Of a stretch of DNA of 64,000 nucleotides, positions 1 through 8,635 are shown piece after piece (within the stretch, counting starts at the first letter, position 1; each line of letters begins with the position of its first letter). Location: the NCBI RefSeq assembly GCF_039655875.1, contig NZ_JBBYXK010000003.1, positions 434,001-498,000 of the forward strand, read 5' to 3'. Origin of the DNA: Emcibacter sp. SYSU 3D8. GTDB taxonomy: Bacteria; Pseudomonadota; Alphaproteobacteria; SMXS01. The notes under the pieces were generated by a model that saw nothing but the letters and a program-made list of their open reading frames with translations, ran no database searches and was not told the DNA's origin. A program made the position numbers and the translations under genes.

Positions 1-1
1 G

Positions 2-361
2 GTCATGGACATCTATGACGCCAGCAAATACGGCACCTATGCGCTGACCTTTGCCTGGTCCAAGGCCCTGAAGCCGCAGAACATCCGCGTCAACTGCATG
101 TGCATGGGTGCGACCGATTCCTGGATGATCCGCAACTTTTATGGCGACCGCGCCACGCCAGAAGAAGTCGCGACCTGGATGACCGCCGAGAATTCGGCGC
201 AGGTCGTCGTAGACATCCTGAAGGAAGGCCCGGGCGGCCGTACCGGCGAGACCATCAATCTGTGCGTCGGCCGGCCCACCGTTCTGGAGCCGGAACGCAA
301 GCCCATCTACGTGACGCCCGAGAGCGTCGGCTACACTACGAGGGAGACTGTCGATGCTTAA
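2..361 (+). CDS. Short-chain dehydrogenase/reductase, C-terminal part (cut by window edge)
   Basis: The reading frame is open from the first bases, so the N-terminal Rossmann part lies outside the window. The visible part carries the SDR catalytic YxxxK (YDASK, about residues 6-10 of the visible piece), then the usual 'IRVN' strand and a 'GATD' segment after it. The remaining C-terminus is nearly collinear with the C-terminus of the SDR at 1220-2104, including GRTGE, INLC and a PIYVT tail, so the two are paralogues. Its stop overlaps the start of the next SDR (ATGCTTAA), which implies one transcript. It should be an NAD(P)-dependent alcohol/ketone oxidoreductase; the substrate is unknown. Confidence 0.85.
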   Translation, partial: VMDIYDASKYGTYALTFAWSKALKPQNIRVNCMCMGATDSWMIRNFYGDRATPEEVATWMTAENSAQVVVDILKEGPGGRTGETINLCVGRPTVLEPERKPIYVTPESVGYTTRETVDA

Positions 362-1145
362 GGGAAAGATCGCCATCGTCAGCGGCGCGGCCCAGGGTCT
401 GGGCGAGGCCTTCGCCCGCAGGCTGGCGCAGGAAGGCGCCACCGTCCTCGCCTTCGACGTGCAGGACAGGATCGAGAGCGTGGCGACACGCATCGCCGAT
501 GAGACCGGCGCCACTGTCGTCGGCCTGCAGGCCGACGTCTCCAAGCGCGCTGATGTCGAAAAGGTGGTCGCTGCCGCGGCCGAGCTGGGCGGCATCGATA
601 TTCTGGTCAACAATGCCGGCACCTGGCGCAGGACACCGGTCGATACGTCCTGGGATCAGGCCGTCGAAGACTTCGACTTCATCATGGACACCAACTTCAA
701 GGGCGTGCTGATGCTGACCCGCGCCTGCGTGCCGCACATGAAGACCCGCGGCTCGGGCGATATCGTCAACATCAGCACCTATTACGTGCTGCCCGCCCGC
801 AGCGACGGCACCAACTCGCCGGATACGGATCTCTACAACGCGTCGAAGTGGGCGCTGAACGGCTTCACCGATGCCTGGTCCAAGGCGCTCGCCGAGTTCA
901 ACATCCGTGTCAACGCCCTGTGCATGGGCGCCACCGACACGCCCATGTTGCGCGGCCTGTTCCCGGACAAGCAATTGCCGGCGGACATGGCCAAGGTGGT
1001 GATGCAGCCGGCGCAGATCGCCCAGTTGATGATGGACCTGTTCAGCGACGGCCGCACCGGCGAGAACATCGGCGCCTGGGTCGGTTACCCGGTCGAGCTC
1101 GGCCCGCGCAAGGAAGCGCACAAGCGCATCTCCGGCGTGGCCTGA
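354..1145 (+). CDS. Short-chain dehydrogenase/reductase (SDR)
   Basis: This is a 263-residue classical SDR. The N-terminus has the cofactor motif GAAQGLG (residues 11-17), NNAG near residues 86-89, and the catalytic pair Y161/K165 (YNASK). The stretch between the usual Ser region (NIST) and the Tyr is longer than in a typical 250-residue SDR, a feature shared with the downstream SDR. The start overlaps the stop of the upstream SDR by 8 bases, so translation is probably coupled. An NAD(P)-dependent oxidoreductase role is safe; the substrate cannot be read from sequence. The three-SDR cluster suggests consecutive oxidation or reduction steps on a related set of compounds. Confidence 0.9.
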   Translation: MLKGKIAIVSGAAQGLGEAFARRLAQEGATVLAFDVQDRIESVATRIADETGATVVGLQADVSKRADVEKVVAAAAELGGIDILVNNAGTWRRTPVDTSWDQAVEDFDFIMDTNFKGVLMLTRACVPHMKTRGSGDIVNISTYYVLPARSDGTNSPDTDLYNASKWALNGFTDAWSKALAEFNIRVNALCMGATDTPMLRGLFPDKQLPADMAKVVMQPAQIAQLMMDLFSDGRTGENIGAWVGYPVELGPRKEAHKRISGVA

Positions 1146-1219
1146 GACAAGTCCGGTTCGCCGGCGGGAAGGGGATGTCCCGCCGGCGAACCTCCTTCAA
1201 GGCTGACGGGAGAACGCCA

Positions 1220-2104
1220 ATGCCAGCGTCGCTTATCGGGAAGACCGCCATCGTCACGGGCGCGGCCATCGGCATCGGCCGCGCCTATGCCAAGGTCCTG
1301 GCGCGGGAAGGCTGCAACGTCGCCGTCATCGATATCATGCCGGAGATCCTGGAGCTGCCGAACGAGTTGGAGCGCCGCGGCACCAAGGCTTTTGCGGTGG
1401 TCGGCGACGTCTCCGATCCGAAGGTGGTGCGCCAGTTCGTCGATGACACCAACGCCCGCTTCGGCGGTGTCGACATCCTGATCAACAATGCCGGCAAGTG
1501 CTGGGTCAGCTCGTCCCATGACGATCTGGACAAGACCTTGGCCGACTATGACGGCATGGTGGGGACCAATCTGAAGGGCGAGTATCTGATGGGCCGTGCC
1601 GTGATACCCGGCATGATCGCGCGCGGTGGCGGCGATATCGTCAATATCGGCACCGACCACGGCGTCACCTGCGGCTCACCGCGCGAATTGTGCCCTCATC
1701 TCGATACCTGCCCGTGGGCGGACTCGCCCCGGCCGACCGGCGGCAGCGTCGTCTTCGACGTGTACGATTCCAGCAAATACGCGACTTACGCGCTGACCTA
1801 TGCCTGGGCCAAGGCGCTGCGCCCACACAATATCCGTGTCAACGGCATGGCCATGGGAGCCACCGACACGTCCATGCTGCGCAATTTCCTGGGCGACGCG
1901 GTCACGCCCGAGTTGGCCGCCACATGGATGCGGCCCGAGGATTCCGCCCAGGTGGTCGCCGATATCCTCAAGGAAGGCCCGAATGGCCGTACTGGCGAGA
2001 TGATCAATCTGTGCCATGGCCGCCTCACGCTGCTGGAGCCCGAGCGTGAGCCGATCTACGTGACGCAGGACAGTATTGGTTATGACCGGCGGCACAGCGC
2101 CTGA
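1220..2104 (+). CDS. Short-chain dehydrogenase/reductase with Cys/His-containing insertion
   Basis: The protein has 294 residues. The start at 1220 is chosen because the Rossmann motif TGAAIGIG then falls at residues 13-20 and GGGAG-like bases precede the ATG; the frame stays open upstream to 848 but that part has no SDR character. NNAG and the catalytic YxxxK (Y182, K186) are present. Between the NIGT strand and the Tyr there is an extra loop of about 20 residues with three Cys and one His (TCGSPRELCPHLDTCPW). Classical SDRs carry a catalytic Ser just before this loop; here the position reads GTDHG. The C-terminus closely matches the truncated SDR at the window start. Confidence 0.88.
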   Translation: MPASLIGKTAIVTGAAIGIGRAYAKVLAREGCNVAVIDIMPEILELPNELERRGTKAFAVVGDVSDPKVVRQFVDDTNARFGGVDILINNAGKCWVSSSHDDLDKTLADYDGMVGTNLKGEYLMGRAVIPGMIARGGGDIVNIGTDHGVTCGSPRELCPHLDTCPWADSPRPTGGSVVFDVYDSSKYATYALTYAWAKALRPHNIRVNGMAMGATDTSMLRNFLGDAVTPELAATWMRPEDSAQVVADILKEGPNGRTGEMINLCHGRLTLLEPEREPIYVTQDSIGYDRRHSA

Positions 2105-2287
2105 GTTTGGTCGACTCCCGGTCAGCTAACGTCAACCGGTTTTGATTACTGACTAAATCGGCGGGGATTGTCTCCTGGCGCAGCCACGCGCGTTGACAGG
2201 CTCGGGTTGAGCAATACTTGTACAAGGGTCGCCCGCGCCGCCACGCCGATTTTCGGCGGGTCAAGGTGGCTGGCAGAGGTCGTCGCC

Positions 2288-3364
2288 ATGTATATTCCGA
2301 CCCAAACATCGAATGGGCCGCAGGCAAGCCTGCTGTCGATCGCAACAGCGGTCCCGCCGCATCTGTTGACCCAGGCCGAGGCGGCGCGTGTCGCCCGCGA
2401 CGTATTCTCGGCGCGGTATCCCGATTTCGGACGTCTCGAGAGGGTTTTCGCCACCGCCGGCATCGCCGCCAGGCATCTGATCCGCCCGGTCGAGTGGTAT
2501 CTCGAGCCGCGGGGTTGGGACGAGCGGACCGAATCCTATCTCGACGGCGCGTGCGACCTGTTCGTCGACGCGGCGCAAAAGGCGCTGGCAACCGCCAATT
2601 GCACCGCCGCCGAGGTGGATACAATCATCAGCATTTCCTCCACCGGCATCGCCACGCCCAGCCTTGACGCGCGTGTGCATTCCCGCCTGGGCTTCCGGCC
2701 TGACATCGAGCGGGTGCCGGTTTTCGGGCTGGGCTGCGCGGGCGGCGTCCAGGGTACCGCCATTGCCGGCCGGCTGGCCCGCGCCCGGCCGGGTTCCACG
2801 GTGCTGGTGGTGGCGGTGGAGATCTGCTCGGCCGCCTTCCGGCTCGACAAGCTGACCAAGGCCAACATCGTCGCCACCGCGCTGTTCGGCGACGGCGCCG
2901 CCGCCGCCGTGGTGCGCACGGGCGGCGCGGGATTCGCCCGGATCGAAGGCGCGGGCGAGCATTTGTGGGCCGACACGCTCGGCATCATGGGCTGGAGTGT
3001 CGACGAGGTGGGTCTGGGTGTCATCTTCGACCGTGAGATTCCGCCTTTCGCCCGCGAGAACGTAGGACCGGCCATCGACGGCATCCTGGCGCGCATCGGT
3101 GTCGGCCGGGACAGCGTCGGCCGTTTCGTCTGCCATCCGGGCGGCGCCAAGGTGGTGACCGCGCTGGAGCAGACCCTGCATCTGGAGCAGGGAGCTCTCG
3201 ATCACGAGCGGGCGGTGCTGGCCGATCACGGCAACATGTCGGCGCCCACCGTGCTGTTCGTGCTGGACCGGGTGCTCCGGGAAGGCCTGCCGGAACGAAC
3301 GGTAATGACCGCGCTCGGCCCCGGCTTTACCTGCGGCTGCCTGTCGCTGGCGAGGGCGGCGTGA
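2288..3364 (+). CDS. Type III polyketide synthase (chalcone/alkylpyrone synthase-like)
   Basis: This 358-residue protein has the complete type III PKS triad: C150 in FGLGCAGG, H283 in CHPGG and N316 in DHGNMSAPT. Such homodimeric cytosolic enzymes extend an acyl-CoA starter with malonyl-CoA and cyclise it to pyrones or resorcinols. ATG 2288 is preferred over the in-frame 2168 start because family homology begins there and GCAGAGG precedes it. The stop overlaps the GTG start of a membrane methyltransferase, a partner known from bacterial pairs such as Bacillus BpsA/BpsB, where BpsB O-methylates the alkylpyrone. Product inferred: a long-chain alkylpyrone or alkylresorcinol; starter and product are not decidable from sequence. 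Confidence 0.92.
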   Translation: MYIPTQTSNGPQASLLSIATAVPPHLLTQAEAARVARDVFSARYPDFGRLERVFATAGIAARHLIRPVEWYLEPRGWDERTESYLDGACDLFVDAAQKALATANCTAAEVDTIISISSTGIATPSLDARVHSRLGFRPDIERVPVFGLGCAGGVQGTAIAGRLARARPGSTVLVVAVEICSAAFRLDKLTKANIVATALFGDGAAAAVVRTGGAGFARIEGAGEHLWADTLGIMGWSVDEVGLGVIFDREIPPFARENVGPAIDGILARIGVGRDSVGRFVCHPGGAKVVTALEQTLHLEQGALDHERAVLADHGNMSAPTVLFVLDRVLREGLPERTVMTALGPGFTCGCLSLARAA

Positions 3365-3846
3365 GTCTGGCGGTCGGCGTGCTCGTCTTCGTCACGCTGC
3401 AGCGGCTGGGCGAGCTGGTGCTGGCCCGCCGCAACACCGCGCGGCTGCTGGCGCAGGGCGCCGTGGAAGTCGCGCCGGGCCACTATCCGTTGATCGTGCT
3501 GATGCACGGCGCCTGGCTTGCCGGCCTGTGGTGGCTGGCGCCGGACACGCCGGTGAACCTGGCATGGCTTGCCGTATTCGCCGCGCTCCAGCTGCTGCGT
3601 GTGTGGGTTCTCGTCACGCTCGGTCCACGCTGGACCACCCGGATCATCGTGCTTCCCGGCGCGCCTCTCGTACGGCGGGGACCGTACCGCTTCCTCAGCC
3701 ACCCCAATTATTGCGTCGTCGCTGGCGAGATCATGGTGCTGCCGCTGGTGTTCGGGCTGGGCTGGTATGGGGTGGTCTTCACCTTGCTCAATGCCGCCGT
3801 GCTGACAATCCGCATCCGCGCCGAAAACCGGGCGCTTGCCCGGTGA
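3361..3846 (+). CDS. Isoprenylcysteine carboxyl methyltransferase-family membrane protein
   Basis: This 161-residue polytopic protein has several hydrophobic segments and the C-terminal signature of the ICMT family: RGPYRFLSHPNY followed by VAGE and, at the end, RIRAENRAL. In this family the C-terminal region binds S-adenosylmethionine. The GTG start overlaps the PKS stop (GTGA), and its own stop overlaps the exporter's GTG. By analogy with BpsB it probably O-methylates the PKS product at the membrane; that role is inferred from the family and the gene pairing, not visible in the residues. Confidence 0.85.
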   Translation: MSLAVGVLVFVTLQRLGELVLARRNTARLLAQGAVEVAPGHYPLIVLMHGAWLAGLWWLAPDTPVNLAWLAVFAALQLLRVWVLVTLGPRWTTRIIVLPGAPLVRRGPYRFLSHPNYCVVAGEIMVLPLVFGLGWYGVVFTLLNAAVLTIRIRAENRALAR

Positions 3847-5405
3847 CCCCACCGCGCGCCGACGATAGCCGACCCGTCCCGCTGACGGTGTGGGCAGGCT
3901 TTGCGGCCATGTGCCTGGGCATGTTCATGGCGATCCTCGACGTGCAGGTGGTGGTGACGTCGATGCCCGCCATCCAGAGCGCGCTCGCCATCCCGCCCGA
4001 TCTCGTGAGCTGGATCCAGACCGCCTATCTCATCGCCGAGATCATCGCCATTCCGCTGACCGGGCTGCTGACCCGGGTGCTGACCATGCGGGGACTGTTT
4101 TTCGCCGCCATCTTGGTGTTCAGCGCCGCATCGCTCGGATGTGCGCTCAGCGAGAGCTTCGCGACCCTGATCGCCTGGCGGGTGGTGCAGGGATTCGCCG
4201 GCGGCGTGTTGATCCCGCTGGTGTTCGCGGCGGTATTCCTGCTGTTTCCGTACCGGCTGCAGGGGATCGCCACCACCATTGCCGGCGTGCTCGCCGTGCT
4301 GGCGCCTACCGTGGGACCGCTGGTCGGCGGCTGGGTAACCGAAACCTGGTCGTGGCACTGGCTATTCCTGATCAATATCGCGCCGGGACTCGTGGCCGGG
4401 GCGGCGGTCATGGCCTTCCTGCCGCGCGAGCGGCCCGATCCCGGCCATTTGCGAACCATCGACATGCTCGCCCTCGTCCTGATGGCCCTGGCGCTCGCGG
4501 CGCTCGAGATCGGGCTCAAGGAAGCACCTGGCCGGGGCTGGACCTCTGGTCTCGTGCTGGCGTTGCTGGCGCTCAGCCTGGCAAGCGGCGTCGGCTTCGT
4601 GCGGCGGACATTGGCGCGCTCGCGGCCCATCGTCGAGTTGCGGGCCTTCGCCGACAGGGCCTTCGCCGTCGGTTGCTGCCTCAGCTTCCTGCTCGGCGTG
4701 GGCCTTTTCGGCTCGGTCTATCTGATGCCCGTCTTCCTTGGGTTCGTCCGGGGTTACGGTCCGTTCGAAATCGGCCAGGTCATGCTGGTCACCGGCCTCG
4801 CCCAGCTGGCGACAGCGCCCATCGTGGTGCTGCTCGAGCGGCGCTACGATGCGCGCTGGCTGACGGCCTGCGGCTTCGCGCTGTTCGGAGCCGGACTCGC
4901 CATGAGCTATTTCCAGACGCCGCGATCCGGCTTCGACGACATGCTGTGGCCGCAGATCGTGCGCGGCTCGGCGATCATGCTCTGCCTGCTGCCGCCCACG
5001 CGGCTGGCGCTGGGCCATATCCCGCCCGAGAGGGTGGCGGATGCCAGCGGCCTGTTCAACCTGATGCGCAATCTGGGCGGCGCCATCGGCATCGCGCTGA
5101 TCGATACCGTTGTCTATGGCCGTGCCGAGGGGCATGGCCATCATTTGGCGGCAGAGCTGATGGCCGGCAGCCGCGAGGCGGCGGCGTTCGTCGGCCTGCC
5201 GCTGAAATTCTTCAAGGGCGTGCCGCTCGAGAACGTGGAGGCCTCGGTGATTGGGTTCGCCCGGCCGCTGGTCGAGAAAGCCGGCATGGTTCTTGCCATC
5301 AATGAAGCCTGGCTCCTGCTGACCGGCTTCATGGCGCTGGGATTGCTGGTGCTGCCGCTGGTGTCCTCGTCGGCCTACCGCCGTCCGGCCCCGCGATCTG
5401 CCTGA
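3843..5405 (+). CDS. MFS drug/metabolite exporter, DHA2 (EmrB/QacA) type
   Basis: The protein has 520 residues with about 14 hydrophobic segments. The first helix region reads MFMAILDVQVV, typical of the DHA2 family (the D in LDxxVVN-like motif C1), and a motif C-like GPLVGGW follows in the fifth helix. A GTG start at 3843 overlaps the stop of the methyltransferase gene (GTGA), so the three genes form a translationally coupled unit. DHA2 members export lipophilic compounds using the proton gradient. Here the likely cargo is the methylated polyketide, either for secretion or for self-protection; this is inferred from context only. Confidence 0.88.
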   Translation: MTPPRADDSRPVPLTVWAGFAAMCLGMFMAILDVQVVVTSMPAIQSALAIPPDLVSWIQTAYLIAEIIAIPLTGLLTRVLTMRGLFFAAILVFSAASLGCALSESFATLIAWRVVQGFAGGVLIPLVFAAVFLLFPYRLQGIATTIAGVLAVLAPTVGPLVGGWVTETWSWHWLFLINIAPGLVAGAAVMAFLPRERPDPGHLRTIDMLALVLMALALAALEIGLKEAPGRGWTSGLVLALLALSLASGVGFVRRTLARSRPIVELRAFADRAFAVGCCLSFLLGVGLFGSVYLMPVFLGFVRGYGPFEIGQVMLVTGLAQLATAPIVVLLERRYDARWLTACGFALFGAGLAMSYFQTPRSGFDDMLWPQIVRGSAIMLCLLPPTRLALGHIPPERVADASGLFNLMRNLGGAIGIALIDTVVYGRAEGHGHHLAAELMAGSREAAAFVGLPLKFFKGVPLENVEASVIGFARPLVEKAGMVLAINEAWLLLTGFMALGLLVLPLVSSSAYRRPAPRSA

Positions 5406-5440
5406 GGAAATCCGCAGGGCAGCCACCGAATTCTGCACAA

Positions 5441-5469
5441 TTGCCTTTGTCCGGCGGCGGGCGTAGTTT
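5441..5469 (+). promoter_or_regulatory. Candidate sigma70 promoter of the B12-uptake operon
   Basis: TTGCCT (5441-5446) and TAGTTT (5464-5469) are separated by exactly 17 bases. They sit just upstream of the cobalamin riboswitch, so transcription would begin within a few bases of its 5' end. The -10 match is only partial. Confidence 0.35.
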
Positions 5470-5642
5470 CCCGCCCGATGGTGCCCGAAAGGGCTTCAAA
5501 GGGAACACGGAAGAGCACGTATCGCTCCGGCCGTGGCTGTCCCCGCAACTGTAAGCGGCGAGTTCCGATACGAAGAGCCACTGGGATCCGTCCTGGGAAG
5601 GTGTATCGGGGCGACGACCCGCGAGCCAGGAGACCTGCCATC
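5470..5642 (+). promoter_or_regulatory. Cobalamin (AdoCbl/B12) riboswitch
   Basis: The leader contains the characteristic pieces of the cobalamin aptamer in order: a GATGGTGCC-like 5' part, AAAGGGAAC, CCCGCAACTGTAAGCGG, the core AAGAGCCACTGG (about 5573-5584), and the B12 box GCCAGGAGACCTGCC (5625-5639). The element lies upstream of a TonB-dependent receptor and a BtuFCD-type ABC transporter. The known mechanism is that B12 binding hides expression signals of the downstream mRNA, so uptake is switched off when the vitamin is plentiful. The 180 bases between the box and the receptor ATG would hold the expression platform. Confidence 0.93.
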
Positions 5643-5823
5643 GCGTCGTCCTTCCAGCTACCGGGGTAGTGGATGGTGCGGATTTCCGCTGTGGCGACAC
5701 CTGTGAATGGGTTGGACGCCGCGGATGGGACGATACATGCCCTCGCAACAAATGACCGGCAGCGCGCTCGCGCGGCGGCATTGCGTGCGTCCAGCCTCCA
5801 ACCAAGTGGCTGCGAGGAAACCA

Positions 5824-7785
5824 ATGCCCCACAACCGGACCAACCGATCCAAGTCTGTTCTTCTTGTCTCCACCGCACTGGCTGGCCTTGCCGCGGCACC
5901 GGCTCTTGCGGCCGATGGCGTGCTGCCCGGCGACACGATCTTCGTGACCGCCTCGCGCGCGCCGGCCGAGGCCTACACCATCGGTAACGCCATCTCGGTG
6001 CTGACGGCCGAGGATATCGAGCAGCGTCAGAACCCGGTCATCTCCGACCTGCTGCGCAGCGTGCCCGGCATCGCCGTCAGCCGCTCGGGCGGCCCCGGCC
6101 AGCTTACCCAGGTCCGCATGCGCGGGGCCGAAGGCAACCACACGCTGGTGCTGGTCGACGGCGTCGAGGCCAACGAGCTGAACTTCAACGGCGAGTTCGA
6201 TTTCGCCTCGCTCATGGCTGTCGGCATCGAGCGTATCGAGGTGCTGCGCGGTGCCCAGAGCGCGCTCTATGGCTCGGATGCACTGGGCGGCGTCATCAAT
6301 ATCATCACCAAGGGCGGCATGCCCGGATTCAGCGCCGAGGCAGCGATCGAGGGCGGATCGTTCGCCGAACGGCAGGCGACGATGCTGCTGCGCGGTGGCT
6401 CTGAGCGGTTGAACGGGGCCTTCTCGGCTGGCTATTACGGTACCGACGGCACCAACCTTTCCCGCTATGGAAGCGAGAAGGACGGCGCCCGGGTCTTCAG
6501 CTTCAGCGGCAAGGGCATGGCCCAGGTCACCGACAATTTCCGCATCGATGCCGTTGGCCGCTACGTGACCAGCAAGAACGACACCGACGCCCAGGATTTC
6601 AACTGGCCGCCGACGCCGACCGAGGGCCTCGTCATCGATACGCTGGACCAGCAGAAGAACCAGCTGTTCTATGGCCGCGTCCAGGGCGAATTGTCGCTTT
6701 TCGAGGACCATTGGGTGCACCAGGCGTCGGTGCAATATTCCGACACCAGGCGCGAATATATCAATCCCAGCGACGACCTGACCGGCAACCACGGTTCGCG
6801 GCTGAAGTTCGAATACCAGAACACGGTGAACTTCCAGACGCCGTCGTTTCTCGATGCCGACCATCATGTGACGGTGGCGTTCGAGCGCGAGGAGCAGGAT
6901 TTCGAGAATCATGGCGCGGTGCCCGACGCCCTCGAGAACCAGAAGCGTTCCGAACCCCAGAACAGCTATATCGCCGAGTACCGGGTCGGGCTCGCGGACC
7001 AGCTGTTTCTGTCGGCCGGCATTCGCCACGACGACAACCGCATGTTCAGGAATGCCACCACCTACCGGCTCGCGGCTGCCTGGCAGCACAAGCAGACCGG
7101 CACGCGGCTCCATGCCAGCCACGGCACGGCGGTCACCAATCCGGGGTTCTTCGAGCTGTTCGGCTATTATCCGGACTTCTTTATCGGCAATCCCGCCCTC
7201 AAGCCGGAGGAGTCGCGCAGCTTCGACGTGGGCATCGAACAGAAATTCCTTGGCGACAGGCTGACGCTGGATGTCACCTATTTCCATGCCAACCTGGAAA
7301 ACGAGATCGTCACCGTATTTGCCGGATTCTCGACCACCGTGGAAAACCTGGTGGGAAAGAGCCGGCGCAACGGCGTCGAGGTCATGCTCTCGGCGCAGCT
7401 TACGGACAACCTGTCCATCGGTGGCAGCTATACCTATACCGACTCACGCCAGCCGGGCGGCGCGCCGGAGGTGCGGCGGCCCCGGCACATGGGCAATTTC
7501 AACGCCAATTACGGGTTCGCGGCCGGGCGCGGCAACGTCAACCTGGACGTGTCGTACAACGGCAGGCAGCTGGACAACGAGTTCGCGAGTTCGACGCCGG
7601 AATCGATCGTCACCCTCAACGACTATGTGCTGGTCACCCTGGCGGCCAGCTACAAGCTTACCGACAGCCTCGAGATCTACGGCCGGATCGAGAATCTGGT
7701 CGACCAGCACTATGAGGAAGTGTTCTCCTACCGGTCGCCCGGCATCGGCGCCTTTGGCGGCCTGCGGCTGAAACTGGGAGATTGA
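5824..7785 (+). CDS. btuB: TonB-dependent outer-membrane vitamin B12 receptor
   Basis: The 653-residue protein begins with a signal peptide (basic start, hydrophobic core, cut near ALAADG). A TonB-box-like DTIFVTASR follows, then the plug domain (SDLLRSVPGIAV, RGAEGNHTLVLVDG, RGAQSALYGSDALGGVINI), and a long beta-barrel ending in an aromatic-rich strand with LRLKLGD. Length and plug features fit BtuB. ATG 5824 is chosen because GAGGAA precedes it and the signal peptide starts there; the frame extends upstream to 5707. It is the first gene after the cobalamin riboswitch and is followed by periplasmic and inner-membrane transport genes, so cobalamin is the likely ligand. Confidence 0.93.
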   Translation: MPHNRTNRSKSVLLVSTALAGLAAAPALAADGVLPGDTIFVTASRAPAEAYTIGNAISVLTAEDIEQRQNPVISDLLRSVPGIAVSRSGGPGQLTQVRMRGAEGNHTLVLVDGVEANELNFNGEFDFASLMAVGIERIEVLRGAQSALYGSDALGGVINIITKGGMPGFSAEAAIEGGSFAERQATMLLRGGSERLNGAFSAGYYGTDGTNLSRYGSEKDGARVFSFSGKGMAQVTDNFRIDAVGRYVTSKNDTDAQDFNWPPTPTEGLVIDTLDQQKNQLFYGRVQGELSLFEDHWVHQASVQYSDTRREYINPSDDLTGNHGSRLKFEYQNTVNFQTPSFLDADHHVTVAFEREEQDFENHGAVPDALENQKRSEPQNSYIAEYRVGLADQLFLSAGIRHDDNRMFRNATTYRLAAAWQHKQTGTRLHASHGTAVTNPGFFELFGYYPDFFIGNPALKPEESRSFDVGIEQKFLGDRLTLDVTYFHANLENEIVTVFAGFSTTVENLVGKSRRNGVEVMLSAQLTDNLSIGGSYTYTDSRQPGGAPEVRRPRHMGNFNANYGFAAGRGNVNLDVSYNGRQLDNEFASSTPESIVTLNDYVLVTLAASYKLTDSLEIYGRIENLVDQHYEEVFSYRSPGIGAFGGLRLKLGD

Positions 7786-7789
7786 CGTC

Positions 7790-8635
7790 ATGAAGGCGGC
7801 GGGCTGGTACGGCATCCTGTTCGGCCTGCTCGCCGTCCTTTCCACCGCGTCCGCCGACGCGGCGCCGCGGCGTATCGTGTCCATGGGCCTGTGCACCGAC
7901 CAGCTCGTCATGTTGCTTGCCGATCCGAACACCATCCTGTCGGTTCACTGGGTTACCCAGGATGTGGAGGATTCCGCCATGTGGCGGCAGGCGGCGCGCT
8001 ATACGCCCAATCACGGCCTGGCGGAAGAAGTGCTGCGGCTGCGGCCCGACATGGTATTCGCCGACGGCAGCAACTCGCCGCTTGCCGTCACCATGCTGCA
8101 ACGCCAGGGCATCAGCGTGTATACCGTCCCGGTCGCCGACAGCTTCGCCGGAGTCCGCGCCAACATCCGCGAGATCGCTACCGCGCTGGACGATCCGGCG
8201 CGGGGCGAGGCGTTGATCGGCTCCTTCGATGCTGCGCTGGCGAAAACAAGAGGATCGCTTGCCGACCTGCGCTACCGGTCGCTGGTCTACGGCGCCAACG
8301 GCTTCTCGGCCGGCATACCCAGCCTGTTCAACGATGTCCTCGCCCATCTCGGCCTGGTCAACATTGCTGCCCGGCCGGGCCAGTCGGGCTGGGTGAGCAT
8401 GAGTGTCGAGGAGGTGCTGCGCGCCGAACCTCAATTGCTGATCCTGGGCGAGTACCGCATGGACGCGCCGTCCATGGCCAATCTGGTGCTGGAGCACCCG
8501 GCGCTCGACACGCTGCGGCGCGACCGGCCGGTGGTCAGTGTCCCCACGGCTTTGTGGAACTGCGGCACGCCCTATCTGGCGCAGGCCGCGCAGACCTTGC
8601 GCGACCAGGTTCGGCCGCTGGCGATGTCCCGATGA
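7790..8635 (+). CDS. btuF: Periplasmic cobalamin-binding protein of ABC transporter
   Basis: This 281-residue protein has an N-terminal signal peptide (about residues 1-24, cut near ADAAP). It then has the two-lobed fold typical of periplasmic metal-chelate binding proteins (PF01497-like): RRIVSMGLCTDQLVMLLAD at the start and LRLRPDMVFAD later. It lies 4 bases after btuB and its stop overlaps the permease start (ATGA). It should hand cobalamin from the receptor to the BtuCD transporter. Iron-siderophore binding proteins share this fold; the riboswitch makes B12 the better assignment. Confidence 0.88.
   Translation: MKAAGWYGILFGLLAVLSTASADAAPRRIVSMGLCTDQLVMLLADPNTILSVHWVTQDVEDSAMWRQAARYTPNHGLAEEVLRLRPDMVFADGSNSPLAVTMLQRQGISVYTVPVADSFAGVRANIREIATALDDPARGEALIGSFDAALAKTRGSLADLRYRSLVYGANGFSAGIPSLFNDVLAHLGLVNIAARPGQSGWVSMSVEEVLRAEPQLLILGEYRMDAPSMANLVLEHPALDTLRRDRPVVSVPTALWNCGTPYLAQAAQTLRDQVRPLAMSR

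Noticed and set aside
848-1219. Upstream extension of the third SDR
   Set aside because: The extension overlaps the second SDR and has no SDR character; the Rossmann motif begins just after ATG 1220.
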